Part shown: in pieces, positions 19,137-27,783 of the stretch
How positions within the stretch are numbered: position 1 is the first letter of the stretch
Layout: each line of letters starts with the position of its first letter
Made by a program: the position numbers and the translations under genes
Notes under the pieces: generated by a model
What the model was told of the DNA's origin: nothing
The model's input: only the letters and a program-made list of their open reading frames with translations
Databases searched by the model: none
NCBI GenBank assembly: GCA_020723665.1
Contig: DYIL01000007.1
Coordinates: 1 to 64,000, forward strand
Reading direction: 5' to 3'
Length of the DNA stretch: 64,000 nt
Origin: Methyloversatilis universalis
GTDB lineage: Bacteria; Pseudomonadota; Gammaproteobacteria; Methylococcales; Methylococcaceae

Positions 19137-19818
19137 CATACTAGAGTATTTTCTAATCAGATGTACGGCATTGCTGAATTTTCCCGTATGGCGCGCCCGA
19201 GCATCGCCGGCTGGAGCCGGAATCGCCCGTAGGGGCACGCGAAGGATCGCCCCCGGAATAATTCCATTTTTCGAACAAAAAGAAAATTTCTTTAATGGAA
19301 GGCCTTGATAAGCCTGTCCTGAGCAACGTCGAAGGGCTTATTCCGGCCTACAACGTTTTCCTTTTGATTGAGAAATTGAGTAAGCCGGCGACGCGCAGGA
19401 TCAACGCGCCATGCGGGTACCCGCCGATTCGCACCTTCCCAGGCGCGAACCCTTCGGGCGCACTCCGTGCGTCCAAGTTTGTTCCCGACGCATTTGTCTT
19501 TGGGCAGGCAAAGACAAACTCGCCGGGAGCGACCATTCCGCCGGAAGCGGAATGGGACGAACAACGTTCGCCCGAAGGGCAACGTCCAGTGAAGGACGTT
19601 GTCAGTTTGGACAGCCGAAGGGCAAACCCCACGGGCTTGCCTTGGCGCTCCCGAAGCAAGCGGGTGTCGAGGGAAGGACACCCTGGACTTGTGGGCGCAG
19701 CCCCACAAGGAGTTTGCAGCGAAACTCGCCCGCGGGGCGAGACCCGCTTCAACCCCACTTACTGCCGAAGGCAGCTTCCTTTTTGAGGATACATCAGAGA
19801 TGAAAACGCTCTAGTATG
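19137..19818 (-). repeat. TIR-type repeat element, copy B (inverted relative to copy A)
   Basis: The element has 17-bp terminal inverted repeats: CATACTAGAGTATTTTC at 19137-19153 and GAAAACGCTCTAGTATG at 19802-19818, differing at two positions. The interior is the reverse complement of 9577-10130, with the same CCCTTCGGGC-rich palindromes and short blocks. It also has an unmatched section around 19290-19400 with a different short repeat (CCTGTCCTGAGC...GGGCTTATTCCGG). No transposase is encoded, so it would be non-autonomous. Confidence 0.75.
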
Positions 19819-19894
19819 CGAGAACTGTCCACGCAAGCGCGGGACAAAAGCTCACCCGTGAAGGCCGCAAACCATAGGCGCGCCTGATTCTCCT

Positions 19895-20620
19895 TCAGTG
19901 AGATTGTAGAGGCGCGCTCGGTGCAGTGGGTCGGTCGGCGTTTCTTTTCAGAAACTCCGGGAGTGCGGCGGCGTCTTCCCAGAACAGCGAGCCGGACAAG
20001 GGTTTGATCGGCTGGGGCGTAGCGGCCATGAGACCCGGGATCCAGTCCGCGGGAATGGCGTAGTGTCCAGTCTTGCCGTCTGCGGAGAAGAAGGTGGCGA
20101 GACCGACCAGGCGGCCGTCCAGGTCGAAGATCCCGCTGCCGCTCGCACCCTGGACGAAACCGGCGGTGGTTTCGATGACCAAGCTGCCGTCATAGGGATG
20201 CAAGCGTTCGACCCGGCCTTCGGCGAAAGCGATGCCGATCGCCCGGGGATAGCCGTACATATAGATCGGTTCGCCGACGGACAGTACCGATGCGGTGCCG
20301 AGACTCGCAGCAGGCAGCGATATTCCGGGCGCTTCGAGAATGCACAAATCGTGCTTCAAATCGGCGCGCTGGCTGGAGGCGCGATAGCGCAACGCGCCTT
20401 TTCCGACGACGATCGTGTCGGCATGCCTTGTGATATGGCAATTGGTCGCCACCCGATCGAAATCGACGACGACACCGGAGCCGACAAAAGCCTTGCCGTC
20501 CCTTGGATAGGCCTGGACCTGAACGACGCTGAGCGCAAGCGTGTGATTCACTTCCGCCGCCGAGGCGACGTTTAACATCCAAAGTCCAAGTATCGTAACG
20601 ATTAAATTGATCGGGCGCAT
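19895..20620 (-). CDS. Secreted trypsin-like serine protease
   Basis: A 241-residue protein with an N-terminal signal sequence (INLIVTILGLWMLNVASAA) and a compact trypsin-fold protease domain. The triad can be read as H62 (TNCHIT), D91 (KHDLCIL) and S160 (QGASGSGIF). YMYGYPRAIG and LVGLATFFS are typical of S1C/HtrA-like or V8-like proteases. There is no PDZ domain. Expected location is the periplasm or outside the cell. It stands alone between a repeat element and a gene-poor region, so its substrate and partners are unknown. Confidence 0.75.
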   Translation of the reverse strand: MRPINLIVTILGLWMLNVASAAEVNHTLALSVVQVQAYPRDGKAFVGSGVVVDFDRVATNCHITRHADTIVVGKGALRYRASSQRADLKHDLCILEAPGISLPAASLGTASVLSVGEPIYMYGYPRAIGIAFAEGRVERLHPYDGSLVIETTAGFVQGASGSGIFDLDGRLVGLATFFSADGKTGHYAIPADWIPGLMAATPQPIKPLSGSLFWEDAAALPEFLKRNADRPTAPSAPLQSH

Positions 20621-21022
20621 GGGTCTCTTCCTGTTTCCCGTTATTCCAAAGGGAGCCTATCTGTTTCGAACATTCGAGCGTACCGGAAGTTTATACGGTT
20701 TCCTTTGCGTTTTTATCACCAACGGTTCCCGTGACGGCGATACGGAAATCGCATGATTTGGTTCCGAACAGGAAATGACCGTGGCTGCGTGTTCCAACGT
20801 TGCGTTTCACCGAATGCGGGCTGCGACATCCTCACGAGCCTCGGCATACGTCGGCGAGCCGTCACTCCCACGCCGGATGCGAACCAGGTCGACCCCGCCC
20901 CTATAAGGAAACGCCGATCAAGTTGATCCCGTTCGTGTCCTTCGACAAGCCCCTCCTCCGACCCACAAGCGGTGTGCTTGGGCCGGATCAACGGCCGAGT
21001 TGGAAATTAACGCTTGACATCA
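20621..21022. other. Intergenic stretch before a Fur-regulated small gene
   Basis: About 400 bases with no credible gene. The left part must hold the protease promoter (reading left). Reading frames here have no recognisable motif. Confidence 0.4.
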
Positions 21023-21043
21023 AAATGAGAAGCATTATCATTT
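21014..21043 (+). promoter_or_regulatory. Promoter overlapped by a Fur box
   Basis: TTGACA at 21014-21019 and TATCAT at 21036-21041 (16-base spacer) form a sigma-70-like promoter. An imperfect palindrome at 21023-21043 (AAATGAGAAGCATTATCATTT) matches the Fur consensus well and covers the spacer and -10 region, as expected for iron repression of the small gene at 21066. Confidence 0.75.
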
Positions 21044-21065
21044 GTATTATGGAGGATGCGTCATT

Positions 21066-21320
21066 ATGGGTTCCATAACTCCCCCGTTAAACGAGAAAGA
21101 CAGCGTTAGGCTTCGAATCAGCGTCGACAAGCTCTCTGAGCTCATTGAGGCCGGGCGCCTCTGCGCAACCGATTTTTCCTGCCTGGATCACCGATCGAAG
21201 GCCACGGTACAGGGCTTGTTCCTGCGGTTCTGTCTACATGGATGTCACGCCCATCGAAACGTGCGGGTTGGCCGACCGCTACCCGTGATCGATTCGCCGG
21301 GTTATCCATCAGGCCAGTGA
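21066..21320 (+). CDS. Small Fur-controlled protein of unknown function
   Basis: An 84-residue product starting MGSITPPLNEKDSVRLRIS, preceded by GGAGG 8-10 bases upstream. The central part (RLRISVDKLSELIEAGRLCATDFSCLDH, then LFLRFCLHGC) has the look of a conserved small protein with several cysteines; the C-terminal third seems less constrained. No signal peptide or membrane segment is seen. It follows a promoter with a good Fur box, so it is probably induced by iron starvation. I do not recognise a function. Confidence 0.5.
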   Translation: MGSITPPLNEKDSVRLRISVDKLSELIEAGRLCATDFSCLDHRSKATVQGLFLRFCLHGCHAHRNVRVGRPLPVIDSPGYPSGQ

Positions 21321-21660
21321 ATACCTTTCCGGTGTTTACGGGCCGTCGCGCAGGCCGGCGCATGTTTAGTCCTCAGCTTACGCGGCTCGTCGCCCAGCCG
21401 GAGCTTCATGCTCCGGATTAACCCAGCCTAATTTATAGGCCGGGTTAATAAGTACCGGTCCCGGCTGGCCTCGAAAGCGGTTCGTCCAATCGCTTCCGAG
21501 CGACGGCGAAGGATCTGGAGAACAACCCGGCGCGATCGGCCGTAAATGTCCGGAAAACAACCGACTTCGGCCAAAGCCGTGGCGATTGAGATGAAGATCG
21601 AGATCTGCACTCGCTTTTAAACACGAACGCCCATGCGTTCCATCACTTAAGGAGAGACTC
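21321..21660. other. Intergenic stretch between two small genes
   Basis: About 340 bases with no supported gene. A small palindromic segment (CCGGAGCTTCATGCTCCGG, near 21399-21417) could form a hairpin. The right end holds the ribosome binding site of the next small gene. Confidence 0.4.
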
Positions 21661-21903
21661 GTGCAACGAAAAGCTTGTCATACCGAAACGCTCGCCCGCA
21701 GCGAAGTCTGTTCGGTCGAGTACTGCCGCGGCTGCGCCGTGTTCCACGTCAATCTGGGCGCCGTCACGTTGCATTTCCGGCCGTCCACGTTCCGCGTGTT
21801 GTGCACCACTCTGAACACGGCACTTGCGCGATTCGGACATGTCCGTCCGGTATTGTCGTCTTATACCTCGAATCGGGACGAGATCGTTGATCGCAGTTCC
21901 TGA
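21661..21903 (+). CDS. Small cysteine-containing protein of unknown function
   Basis: An 80-residue product from a GTG start, with AAGGAGAG at 21649-21656 as a strong ribosome binding site. The sequence shows SEVCSVEYCRGCAVFHVNLG, a CxxxxCxxC cluster that could bind a metal, followed by a hydrophobic/basic region (VTLHFRPSTFRVLCTTLNTALARFG) that looks conserved. No signal peptide. It lies in the iron-responsive region between a Fur-boxed small gene and the FecI-type sigma factor, so an iron-related role is possible but unproven. Confidence 0.5.
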   Translation: MQRKACHTETLARSEVCSVEYCRGCAVFHVNLGAVTLHFRPSTFRVLCTTLNTALARFGHVRPVLSSYTSNRDEIVDRSS

Positions 21904-22450
21904 AACGCGATCGGCACGACATCGCCGGTTCGTTTTCCGCATGGCACCGGACCCGGGTGTAATCGCGACGCCCTCTGCCGTGACGATCGGATCGTCGGAT
22001 CGAAGACGCGAGTGCCGAAAGAGGATCGAAATGCCCACTACGTGTGGCGATGTGTGATCGTTCCGGTGAGCAAGGACTGTGTCAGGGAAGCTCCGAAGAA
22101 GCGGATTCCGTTCATGGTTCGACAAGCTCACCACGAAACGGAATCAATCTCTTACCGTTCGTCCTGAGCCCACGGCTTGGCTCAGGACCGGCCTGTCGAA
22201 GGACTTAATCAGAGCTTAATAAAGTTTGGCTTAGCCGCTCGTTTGCCCCGGGCCGAGACGAAGGGTTAGGACCCACCGGAATGGGCTCTACGATGGGCTC
22301 GATTCACCGGGACGGTGTCCGTGGTCCTTTAGCTCCCAGCCAACGGCGAAACGGAAATCGTCCGGGATCCGCACTCCTTCACGTCGCCTGGCCCTGTTTT
22401 CTCCAGCGCTAACGGATTTCACCGAAGTTGGCAGCTTTGTCATGCGAAGA

Positions 22451-22469
22451 GATACGGATTCTCATTATC
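22451..22469. promoter_or_regulatory. Fur box
   Basis: The reverse complement reads GATAATGAGAATCCGTATC, matching the 19-bp Fur consensus at about 16 positions. No protein gene follows closely on either side; the next start is at 22762. Confidence 0.65.
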
Positions 22470-22564
22470 GTCACGTATGGCGCGCCCGGGCATCGCCGGC
22501 TTGAGTCGGAACCGCGCGAATATGCCGGGGCGGGCTCGCCTATGTCATGCCGCCCCGAACGTTC

Positions 22565-22600
22565 GGAATTACGCTGTCCCTGGAGCGGTGAGGTAATTCC
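22565..22600. repeat. Hairpin containing 23-nt direct repeat, left copy
   Basis: GGAATTAC (22565-22572) and GTAATTCC (22593-22600) form a perfect 8-bp stem. The enclosed 23 nt (22571-22593, beginning ACGCTGTCCC and ending CGGTGAGG) are identical to 41527-41549. Confidence 0.7.
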
Positions 22601-22693
22601 TTATGGGCGGATAGCCTCCGGTGTTGCGCCCGCTGAGGTCAACCCGACGCGGATACACCAGTTTAGGAGATTGACGCTCTACCCCGGTCATCA

Positions 22694-22713
22694 GATAATA
22701 ACGATTCTCATTT
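22694..22713 (+). promoter_or_regulatory. Fur box upstream of the sigma factor gene
   Basis: GATAATAACGATTCTCATTT lies about 50 bases before the fecI-like start, where it would repress the sigma/anti-sigma/receptor genes and possibly the siderophore operon under iron sufficiency. Confidence 0.65.
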
Positions 22714-22761
22714 ACAAGAACGAACCGCGGTGTCTGATAGTTTAGGCTGCAAGGGTGGGGT

Positions 22762-23268
22762 ATGTCCGCAAGCGAATTTTCCAGAACCGATTTCCTGAAC
22801 GTGATGTACGCGAGCCACCACGGGTGGTTGGTGGGCTGGCTCCGGAACAAGCTCGGCTGCCCCGATTTCGCCGCCGATCTGGCGCAGGACACCTTTCTGC
22901 GGGTCATGCTGGCGCGCGAGTACGAAAGCATCCGCGAACCCCGCGCCTACCTGACCACTATCGCCCACGGGCTGGTGGTCAACCATTGGCGGCGGCTTGA
23001 CATCGAGCGGGCCTACCTGGAGGCACTCGCCTGTCAGCCGGAACCGCTGGTCCCTTCGCCCGAGCAGCGTGCCTTAATCCTGGAAACGCTGTACGAAATC
23101 GACGCCCTCCTCGATGCCTTAGCCCCGCAAGTCAAAAGAGCCTTCCTGCTTTCTCAGATCGAGGGTCTGAAGTACGAAGACATTGCCCGACGGATCGGCG
23201 TTTCCCTCATCACCGTCAAGCGGTACATGAAACAGGCATTCCTGCATTGCCTGGCAGCCATGGATTGA
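22762..23268 (+). CDS. FecI-type ECF RNA polymerase sigma factor
   Basis: A 168-residue extracytoplasmic-function sigma factor. Region 2 (FLNVMYASHHGWLVGWLRNKLGC, DLAQDTFLRVM) and region 4 (QIEGLKYEDIARRIGVSLITVKRYMKQAF) are clear and have the FecI/FpvI/PvdS subfamily look. It is preceded by a Fur box and a G-rich ribosome binding site (GGGTGGGG). A FecR-type regulator starts 13 bases downstream, then a TonB-dependent receptor. The trio would sense a ferric siderophore at the outer membrane and switch on receptor and possibly siderophore genes. Confidence 0.92.
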   Translation: MSASEFSRTDFLNVMYASHHGWLVGWLRNKLGCPDFAADLAQDTFLRVMLAREYESIREPRAYLTTIAHGLVVNHWRRLDIERAYLEALACQPEPLVPSPEQRALILETLYEIDALLDALAPQVKRAFLLSQIEGLKYEDIARRIGVSLITVKRYMKQAFLHCLAAMD

Positions 23269-23281
23269 GGGGGCACTTCTG

Positions 23282-24259
23282 ATGCATCGCACCGCGCGCA
23301 GCGCTCCCATCGCCCCGCATATCCTCGACGAAGCCGCCGACTGGCTGATGCGCTTGAATGCCGGCATGGTCACCGACGAGGACCGCGCCGCCTGCGAACG
23401 CTGGCGCCAGACCAGCCCGGATCACGCCCGCGCCTGGGCGCGCGCCGAGCGGCTCTTGAACAAGCTGGGCAGTCTGCCGCCCTCGCTGGCCATGCCTGCC
23501 CTGGATCGCCCGCCCGAGAACGGCCGCCGTGCCGCCCTCGCCAAGCTGAGTGCGCTGCTGCTTGCCATCCCCATGGGTTGGACTGCGTGGCGCCTGGCCG
23601 AGGAACGAGGCTGGACCGCCGACCTGCGCACCGCTATCGGCGAACACCGCGAGCAGCAACTGGCCGACGGCAGCCGGGTCACCCTCAATACCGCCACGGC
23701 CGTCGATGTGCGTTTCGACGCCGCCCAACGCTTTGTCCAGCTGCGTGCCGGCGAGATCCTGGTGCATACCGCCAAGGACGCCTCGGCCATGCGGCGTCCC
23801 TTCTACGTCAGCACGGCCGATGGCCTGCTCGAGGCGCTCGGCACCCGGTTCAACGTGCGGCGGAAGGAAGGACGCACCTTCGTCGCCGTGCTGGAGGGCG
23901 CGGTACGCATCGAACCGAGATCTGCCGGAGGGTTCGCCCGACAAATCCTGCGCGCCGGCGAGCAAGCCTGGTTTACCGCGAACGGCGTGGGCCCGGTCAT
24001 GCCGGCGGACGACACGGCCACGGCCTGGACCCGGGGCATGCTGTCGGCGGACAGGATGCGGCTGGTCGACTTCGCCGCCGAGCTGGCGCGATACCGCAGC
24101 GGCATCGTGCGCTGCGACCCGGCTGTCGCGAATCTGCGCATCTCCGGTGCATTCCCCGTCGCAGACACTGATAGGGCACTGGCCATGCTGGTCGCGACCT
24201 ATCCCGTCGCTGTGTCGACCCGCATGGGCGGCTATTGGGTGAACCTCTCGGCGCGCTGA
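23282..24259 (+). CDS. FecR-family sigma regulator (anti-sigma factor)
   Basis: Inner-membrane transmembrane regulator that holds or activates its partner sigma factor in response to the loaded receptor. The 325-residue protein has the typical cytoplasmic N-terminus (LDEAADWLMRLNAG, CERWRQTSPDHARAW), a hydrophobic segment near residues 85-105 (LLLAIPMGWTAWRLA) and a periplasmic FecR domain (REQQLADGSRVTLNTATAV, VQLRAGEILVHTA, GTRFNVRRKEGRTFVAVLEG). Its C-terminus would contact the receptor signalling domain. It is directly downstream of the sigma gene. Confidence 0.92.
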   Translation: MHRTARSAPIAPHILDEAADWLMRLNAGMVTDEDRAACERWRQTSPDHARAWARAERLLNKLGSLPPSLAMPALDRPPENGRRAALAKLSALLLAIPMGWTAWRLAEERGWTADLRTAIGEHREQQLADGSRVTLNTATAVDVRFDAAQRFVQLRAGEILVHTAKDASAMRRPFYVSTADGLLEALGTRFNVRRKEGRTFVAVLEGAVRIEPRSAGGFARQILRAGEQAWFTANGVGPVMPADDTATAWTRGMLSADRMRLVDFAAELARYRSGIVRCDPAVANLRISGAFPVADTDRALAMLVATYPVAVSTRMGGYWVNLSAR

Positions 24260-24363
24260 AAGCACGCAGACGAAAAAACTCGCCGGGGGCTGATACTTTT
24301 TTCCGGCTCGATTGGCATACAGGGTAAAGAACCTCACTTGCCAATTCGTAACGGAGCCTTTAC

Positions 24364-26769
24364 ATGCCCTCTAGCCAGCCGCGCCCAGCCGAGCGCCGCT
24401 TCAGTCATACCGTCCGTGCCGCCCTGCTGGGCTCCTCGCTGGCCGCAGCCGGCGGCACCGGCTCCCTTGCCTACGGCGCCGAAGCGCAAGCGCTCGATGC
24501 CATTGCCGCCAAACCCTACAACATTCCGGCCGGTCCGCTGGGCCGCACGCTGGCCGACTTTGCGGCCGGTGCCGGCATCGCCCTATCGTTCGAACCGGGC
24601 CTGACGCAGGGGCTGAGCAGCCCGCCACTGACCGGAACCTACTCCGCGCGCGAAGCCGTCACCCGCTTGCTGGCCGGCAGCGGGCTGGACATCGTGGAGA
24701 GCCCGGGCGGCAGCTATACGCTGGTCCGGCAGCCGCAGCCGGACGCAGAAGAACTGCCGGCGGTCACGGTGACTGGTACGGAGATCCGCGAGTCGGCCTA
24801 CGGCCCGGTGGAAGGCTACCGCGCCGAACGCACCGGAACCGCCACCAAGACCGATACGCCGATCCGGGATACGCCGGCCGCCATACAGGTGGTTCCGAAG
24901 CAGGTGATCGAGGACCAGCAGGCGACCCGGATAACGGATGTCATCCAGAACGTCAGCAGCGTCCGGCCCGGCAGCTCGTTCGGCAATCGCGCCGATTCCT
25001 TCATCGTCCGCGGGTTTTCGAGTTTTCTCTCGGCCCGCGACGGCTTCCTCTCCAATCAGCTGTTCGGGGACCCCGGTTTCATCGATCTGGCCAGCGTCGA
25101 GCGGGTGGAGGTCCTGAAGGGACCGGCCTCCGTGCTCTACGGCCTGGGCGACCCCGGCGGACTGGTGAACATCGTCACCAAGCGGCCGCTGAGCGAGGCG
25201 CAATACAAGCTCCGCGGTCAGGCCGGGTCCTACGATTTCTACCGCGCCGAGGCGGATTTGTCGCAACCGTTCAATGCCGACGGAACCCTGGCCTTGCGCG
25301 TCAACGCCGCCTATCAGGACTGGGACAGCTTCCGCGACTTCTTCAAGCACTCGCGACGCGTGTTCGTCGCCCCGGTGCTGGGCTGGCAGCCCAGCGAATC
25401 GACCAAGGTGCTGGTGGACTTCGAATACGTGGACCAGGAACTGCCGTTCGACCGCGGCCTGGTGGCATCGGGCAAAGGCGTCGCCAACGTTCCGATCAGC
25501 CGCTATTTCGGAGAGGATTTTTCGACGTTCGACCTGAATGGGTATCAGAGCCGCTACATCATCGAACACCAGCTGAACTCCACCTGGATGCTGCGTCACA
25601 CCGGCCGCTACCAGGAAAGCGAGGCCGACCGTTTCAGCGCGGACTCCCGTGGCTTGCGCGCGGACAATCGAACACTGAATCGCCGGGCGACCGACCAGCA
25701 CGACGACGCCGACCAATGGACCTTGCAGCTGGACGCCATAGGCGATTTCACGGACGCCGCCATCGGCCACAAGCTGTTGCTGGGCGTGGAGGCGGGCACC
25801 GCGCGCAAGGACGTGCGCCTTGCCACGGCGTCGCTCGCCGCGATCGATATCTTCGACCCGGTGTACGGCGCCCGGCCCGGCGTGTTCGGCGATCCCACGC
25901 TCACCGATCAGGAGATCGAGTACATCGCGGGATACGTGCAGGATCAGATCTGGCTGGGCGAGCGCTGGAAGCTGCTGCTCGGCCTGCGTTACGACGACAC
26001 CACGCAGACTACGGTAACGACGACGAACCGTACCACCAAGGTGGAGAACGACGCGCGGCGGTTCTCGCCGCGCGCGGGTCTCATGTACGACGTGACCGAC
26101 TGGGCTTCGCTTTACGCCAGCTATTCGAAGTCGTTCAAGCCGGTGGCCGGAACCACCTTCGGCGGTACACCCTTCGATCCCGAGACCGGCGAGCAGGTGG
26201 AGGCGGGAATCAAGACCGAATTTCTCGACGGACGGGTGGGCGCGACCCTGGCCTGGTATGAACTCAAGCGGCAGAACGTGACCACCGCGGACCCCGCCAA
26301 CACGGGTTTTTCCATCCAGACCGGCGAACAGCGCTCCCGCGGCGTGGAGCTGGACGTTACGGGCAATATCGGGTCCGGCTGGAACCTGATCGGGTCGGCC
26401 GCCTACACCGATGCCAAGGTCACCAAGGACAACACCTTCACCCCGGGCAATCGCATCCAGGGCGTGCCGCAAGTTTCCGGCAGTCTGTGGGTCACCCATG
26501 AAATCCAGGATGGCGACTGGAAAGGCCTGGGATTCGGCGCGGGCGTTTTCGCCGCCGGCGAACGCGAGGGCGACCTCGCCAACAGTTTTCAGGTGCCCGG
26601 CTACGTGCGCGCCGACGCCTCGCTGTTCTACCGCAGCAAGCACTGGCGCGCCACCGTCGGCCTAAAGAACCTCCTGGACAAGGAGTACATCGAGTCCCCG
26701 GTGTCCCGCAACGAGATTTATCCCGGTGCGCCCCTCACCGTGCTGGGCACGCTCGAAGTGAGTTTCTGA
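24364..26769 (+). CDS. TonB-dependent ferric-siderophore receptor with signalling (STN) domain
   Basis: An 801-residue outer membrane transducer. After an N-terminal export signal, residues about 50-118 form an STN domain (YNIPAGPLGRTLADFAAGAGI, LLAGSGLDIVE), which interacts with FecR. A TonB-box-like segment (LPAVTVTGT) follows, then a plug (IRDTPAAIQVVPKQVIEDQ, FIVRGFSS, VEVLKGPASVLYGLGDPGG) and a 22-strand barrel ending in LGTLEVSF with the C-terminal Phe. Its architecture matches FpvA/FoxA-type transducers. The position between the sigma/FecR pair and the siderophore operon suggests it imports the ferric form of the siderophore made by the neighbouring genes; this is inferred from context. 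Confidence 0.93.
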   Translation: MPSSQPRPAERRFSHTVRAALLGSSLAAAGGTGSLAYGAEAQALDAIAAKPYNIPAGPLGRTLADFAAGAGIALSFEPGLTQGLSSPPLTGTYSAREAVTRLLAGSGLDIVESPGGSYTLVRQPQPDAEELPAVTVTGTEIRESAYGPVEGYRAERTGTATKTDTPIRDTPAAIQVVPKQVIEDQQATRITDVIQNVSSVRPGSSFGNRADSFIVRGFSSFLSARDGFLSNQLFGDPGFIDLASVERVEVLKGPASVLYGLGDPGGLVNIVTKRPLSEAQYKLRGQAGSYDFYRAEADLSQPFNADGTLALRVNAAYQDWDSFRDFFKHSRRVFVAPVLGWQPSESTKVLVDFEYVDQELPFDRGLVASGKGVANVPISRYFGEDFSTFDLNGYQSRYIIEHQLNSTWMLRHTGRYQESEADRFSADSRGLRADNRTLNRRATDQHDDADQWTLQLDAIGDFTDAAIGHKLLLGVEAGTARKDVRLATASLAAIDIFDPVYGARPGVFGDPTLTDQEIEYIAGYVQDQIWLGERWKLLLGLRYDDTTQTTVTTTNRTTKVENDARRFSPRAGLMYDVTDWASLYASYSKSFKPVAGTTFGGTPFDPETGEQVEAGIKTEFLDGRVGATLAWYELKRQNVTTADPANTGFSIQTGEQRSRGVELDVTGNIGSGWNLIGSAAYTDAKVTKDNTFTPGNRIQGVPQVSGSLWVTHEIQDGDWKGLGFGAGVFAAGEREGDLANSFQVPGYVRADASLFYRSKHWRATVGLKNLLDKEYIESPVSRNEIYPGAPLTVLGTLEVSF

Positions 26770-26817
26770 TCGCGATAACCGTGGAATCCGACATTCATCT
26801 CTTCGCGAGGCTCAAAA

Positions 26818-27783
26818 ATGGAAATATTGATGCTTTCACATCTGCCGACCCGCGTCCTCGAAGAAGGCTTCATTCCCGCAGCCCTCGGTCTCGATCTGAG
26901 GATGACCATCCTGACCGACTGCATCCGGGAACATCTGTTGCGGGCAAAAGGTAAGTCCCAATACCTCCAGTGCAGACTGATCGAGTGCGACATCTTCAAT
27001 CCGCTTTCCGTCGCCCGGCTCATATCCGTGCACAACTTGGAATTTTCCGGCGTGCTGGCCGCTGGGCCCGGCTTGCAAGCCTGCGCCGCGTTGATCGCGG
27101 ATTACCTGGGCTTGCCCGGGCAGCCTTGGCGCAGCGCTCTATTGTGCGAGCAGAAGCCGTCGCTTCGCGATCGCCTGGAACCCGAATCCGCCCGACCTTA
27201 CCGCCGGATCGTGAATTGTGCGGAGACGAACCTGGAGATCGACGCGGAATTGTTTCCGGTGACGGTGGAATCGCTGGAAGCCGATCCGTTCGCTGCCCGG
27301 CGGATCGTTCGAAATCCTCATGAGCTTAAGCATTGCCTCGCCGAAATTGAGAGCGGCTACGCGCTCATCGAGGCATATTCGGACGGGGAAATCTACGCGC
27401 TGGACGGACTGGGCACGCCGGACGGATTCATCGTGCTCGGCGGCGGCCGCATTGAGTTCGACGGCGACGGACCTCTCGCCCGGCGGGTTCAGTCCTTCAC
27501 GCCGAGGCCGCCCGGCTGCGACGAGGTGCTCGCATTGCTTTCCGAACTGGATCTGGGGCTGGGGCGCCACCACGTGGAATACATGCTCACCGATAAAGGC
27601 CTTCGGATCAGAGAGATTCATAACGGCCTTCATGACGATGAGTCCGAGTTCGCCGTTAACGCGCAGTGGGAAAGCGATCTGTTCAGGGCCATCATCCAGG
27701 TTTGCCAGGGTATTCCGGTTACGCCCCCGAAGCGCATGGTCCGTGCCCCCGCGGGCCACCCGTCCCTGGAGGGCGTGGCATGA
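26818..27783 (+). CDS. ATP-grasp-like protein leading the siderophore operon
   Basis: A 321-residue cytoplasmic protein. The second half resembles an ATP-grasp ligase: GYALIEAYSDGEIYALDGLGTPDG as the strand/acidic region, GLGRHHVEYMLTDKGLRIREIHNGLHDDESEF as the metal-binding end (E...E.h...). The first half is a Rossmann-like domain (FSGVLAAGPGLQACAALIADYLGLPG). ATP-grasp enzymes join carboxylates to amines or other nucleophiles, so a coupling step in siderophore assembly or tailoring is possible, but it is not a standard component of the achromobactin or staphyloferrin B pathways. It starts 48 bases after the receptor gene and overlaps the next gene by 4 bases (ATGA). Confidence 0.55.
   Translation: MEILMLSHLPTRVLEEGFIPAALGLDLRMTILTDCIREHLLRAKGKSQYLQCRLIECDIFNPLSVARLISVHNLEFSGVLAAGPGLQACAALIADYLGLPGQPWRSALLCEQKPSLRDRLEPESARPYRRIVNCAETNLEIDAELFPVTVESLEADPFAARRIVRNPHELKHCLAEIESGYALIEAYSDGEIYALDGLGTPDGFIVLGGGRIEFDGDGPLARRVQSFTPRPPGCDEVLALLSELDLGLGRHHVEYMLTDKGLRIREIHNGLHDDESEFAVNAQWESDLFRAIIQVCQGIPVTPPKRMVRAPAGHPSLEGVA

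Larger units (their letters stand above)
21904..22761. other. Gene-poor stretch with Fur boxes and repeat fragments
   Basis: About 860 bases without a supported protein gene. Contents seen: a widespread-type repeat around 22105-22215 (ACAAGCTCACCACGAA, TTCGTCCTGAGC, and a MITE-end-like TTAATCAGAGCTTAA near 22205); a Fur box at 22451-22469; a fragment of the TIR-element right end near 22477-22520; a hairpin at 22565-22600 whose inner 23 nt recur at 41527-41549; and a second Fur box at 22694-22713. Confidence 0.5.

Noticed and set aside
24583-26643. Minus-strand frame of 686 codons
   Set aside because: It is antisense to a TonB-dependent receptor with clear plug and barrel motifs.
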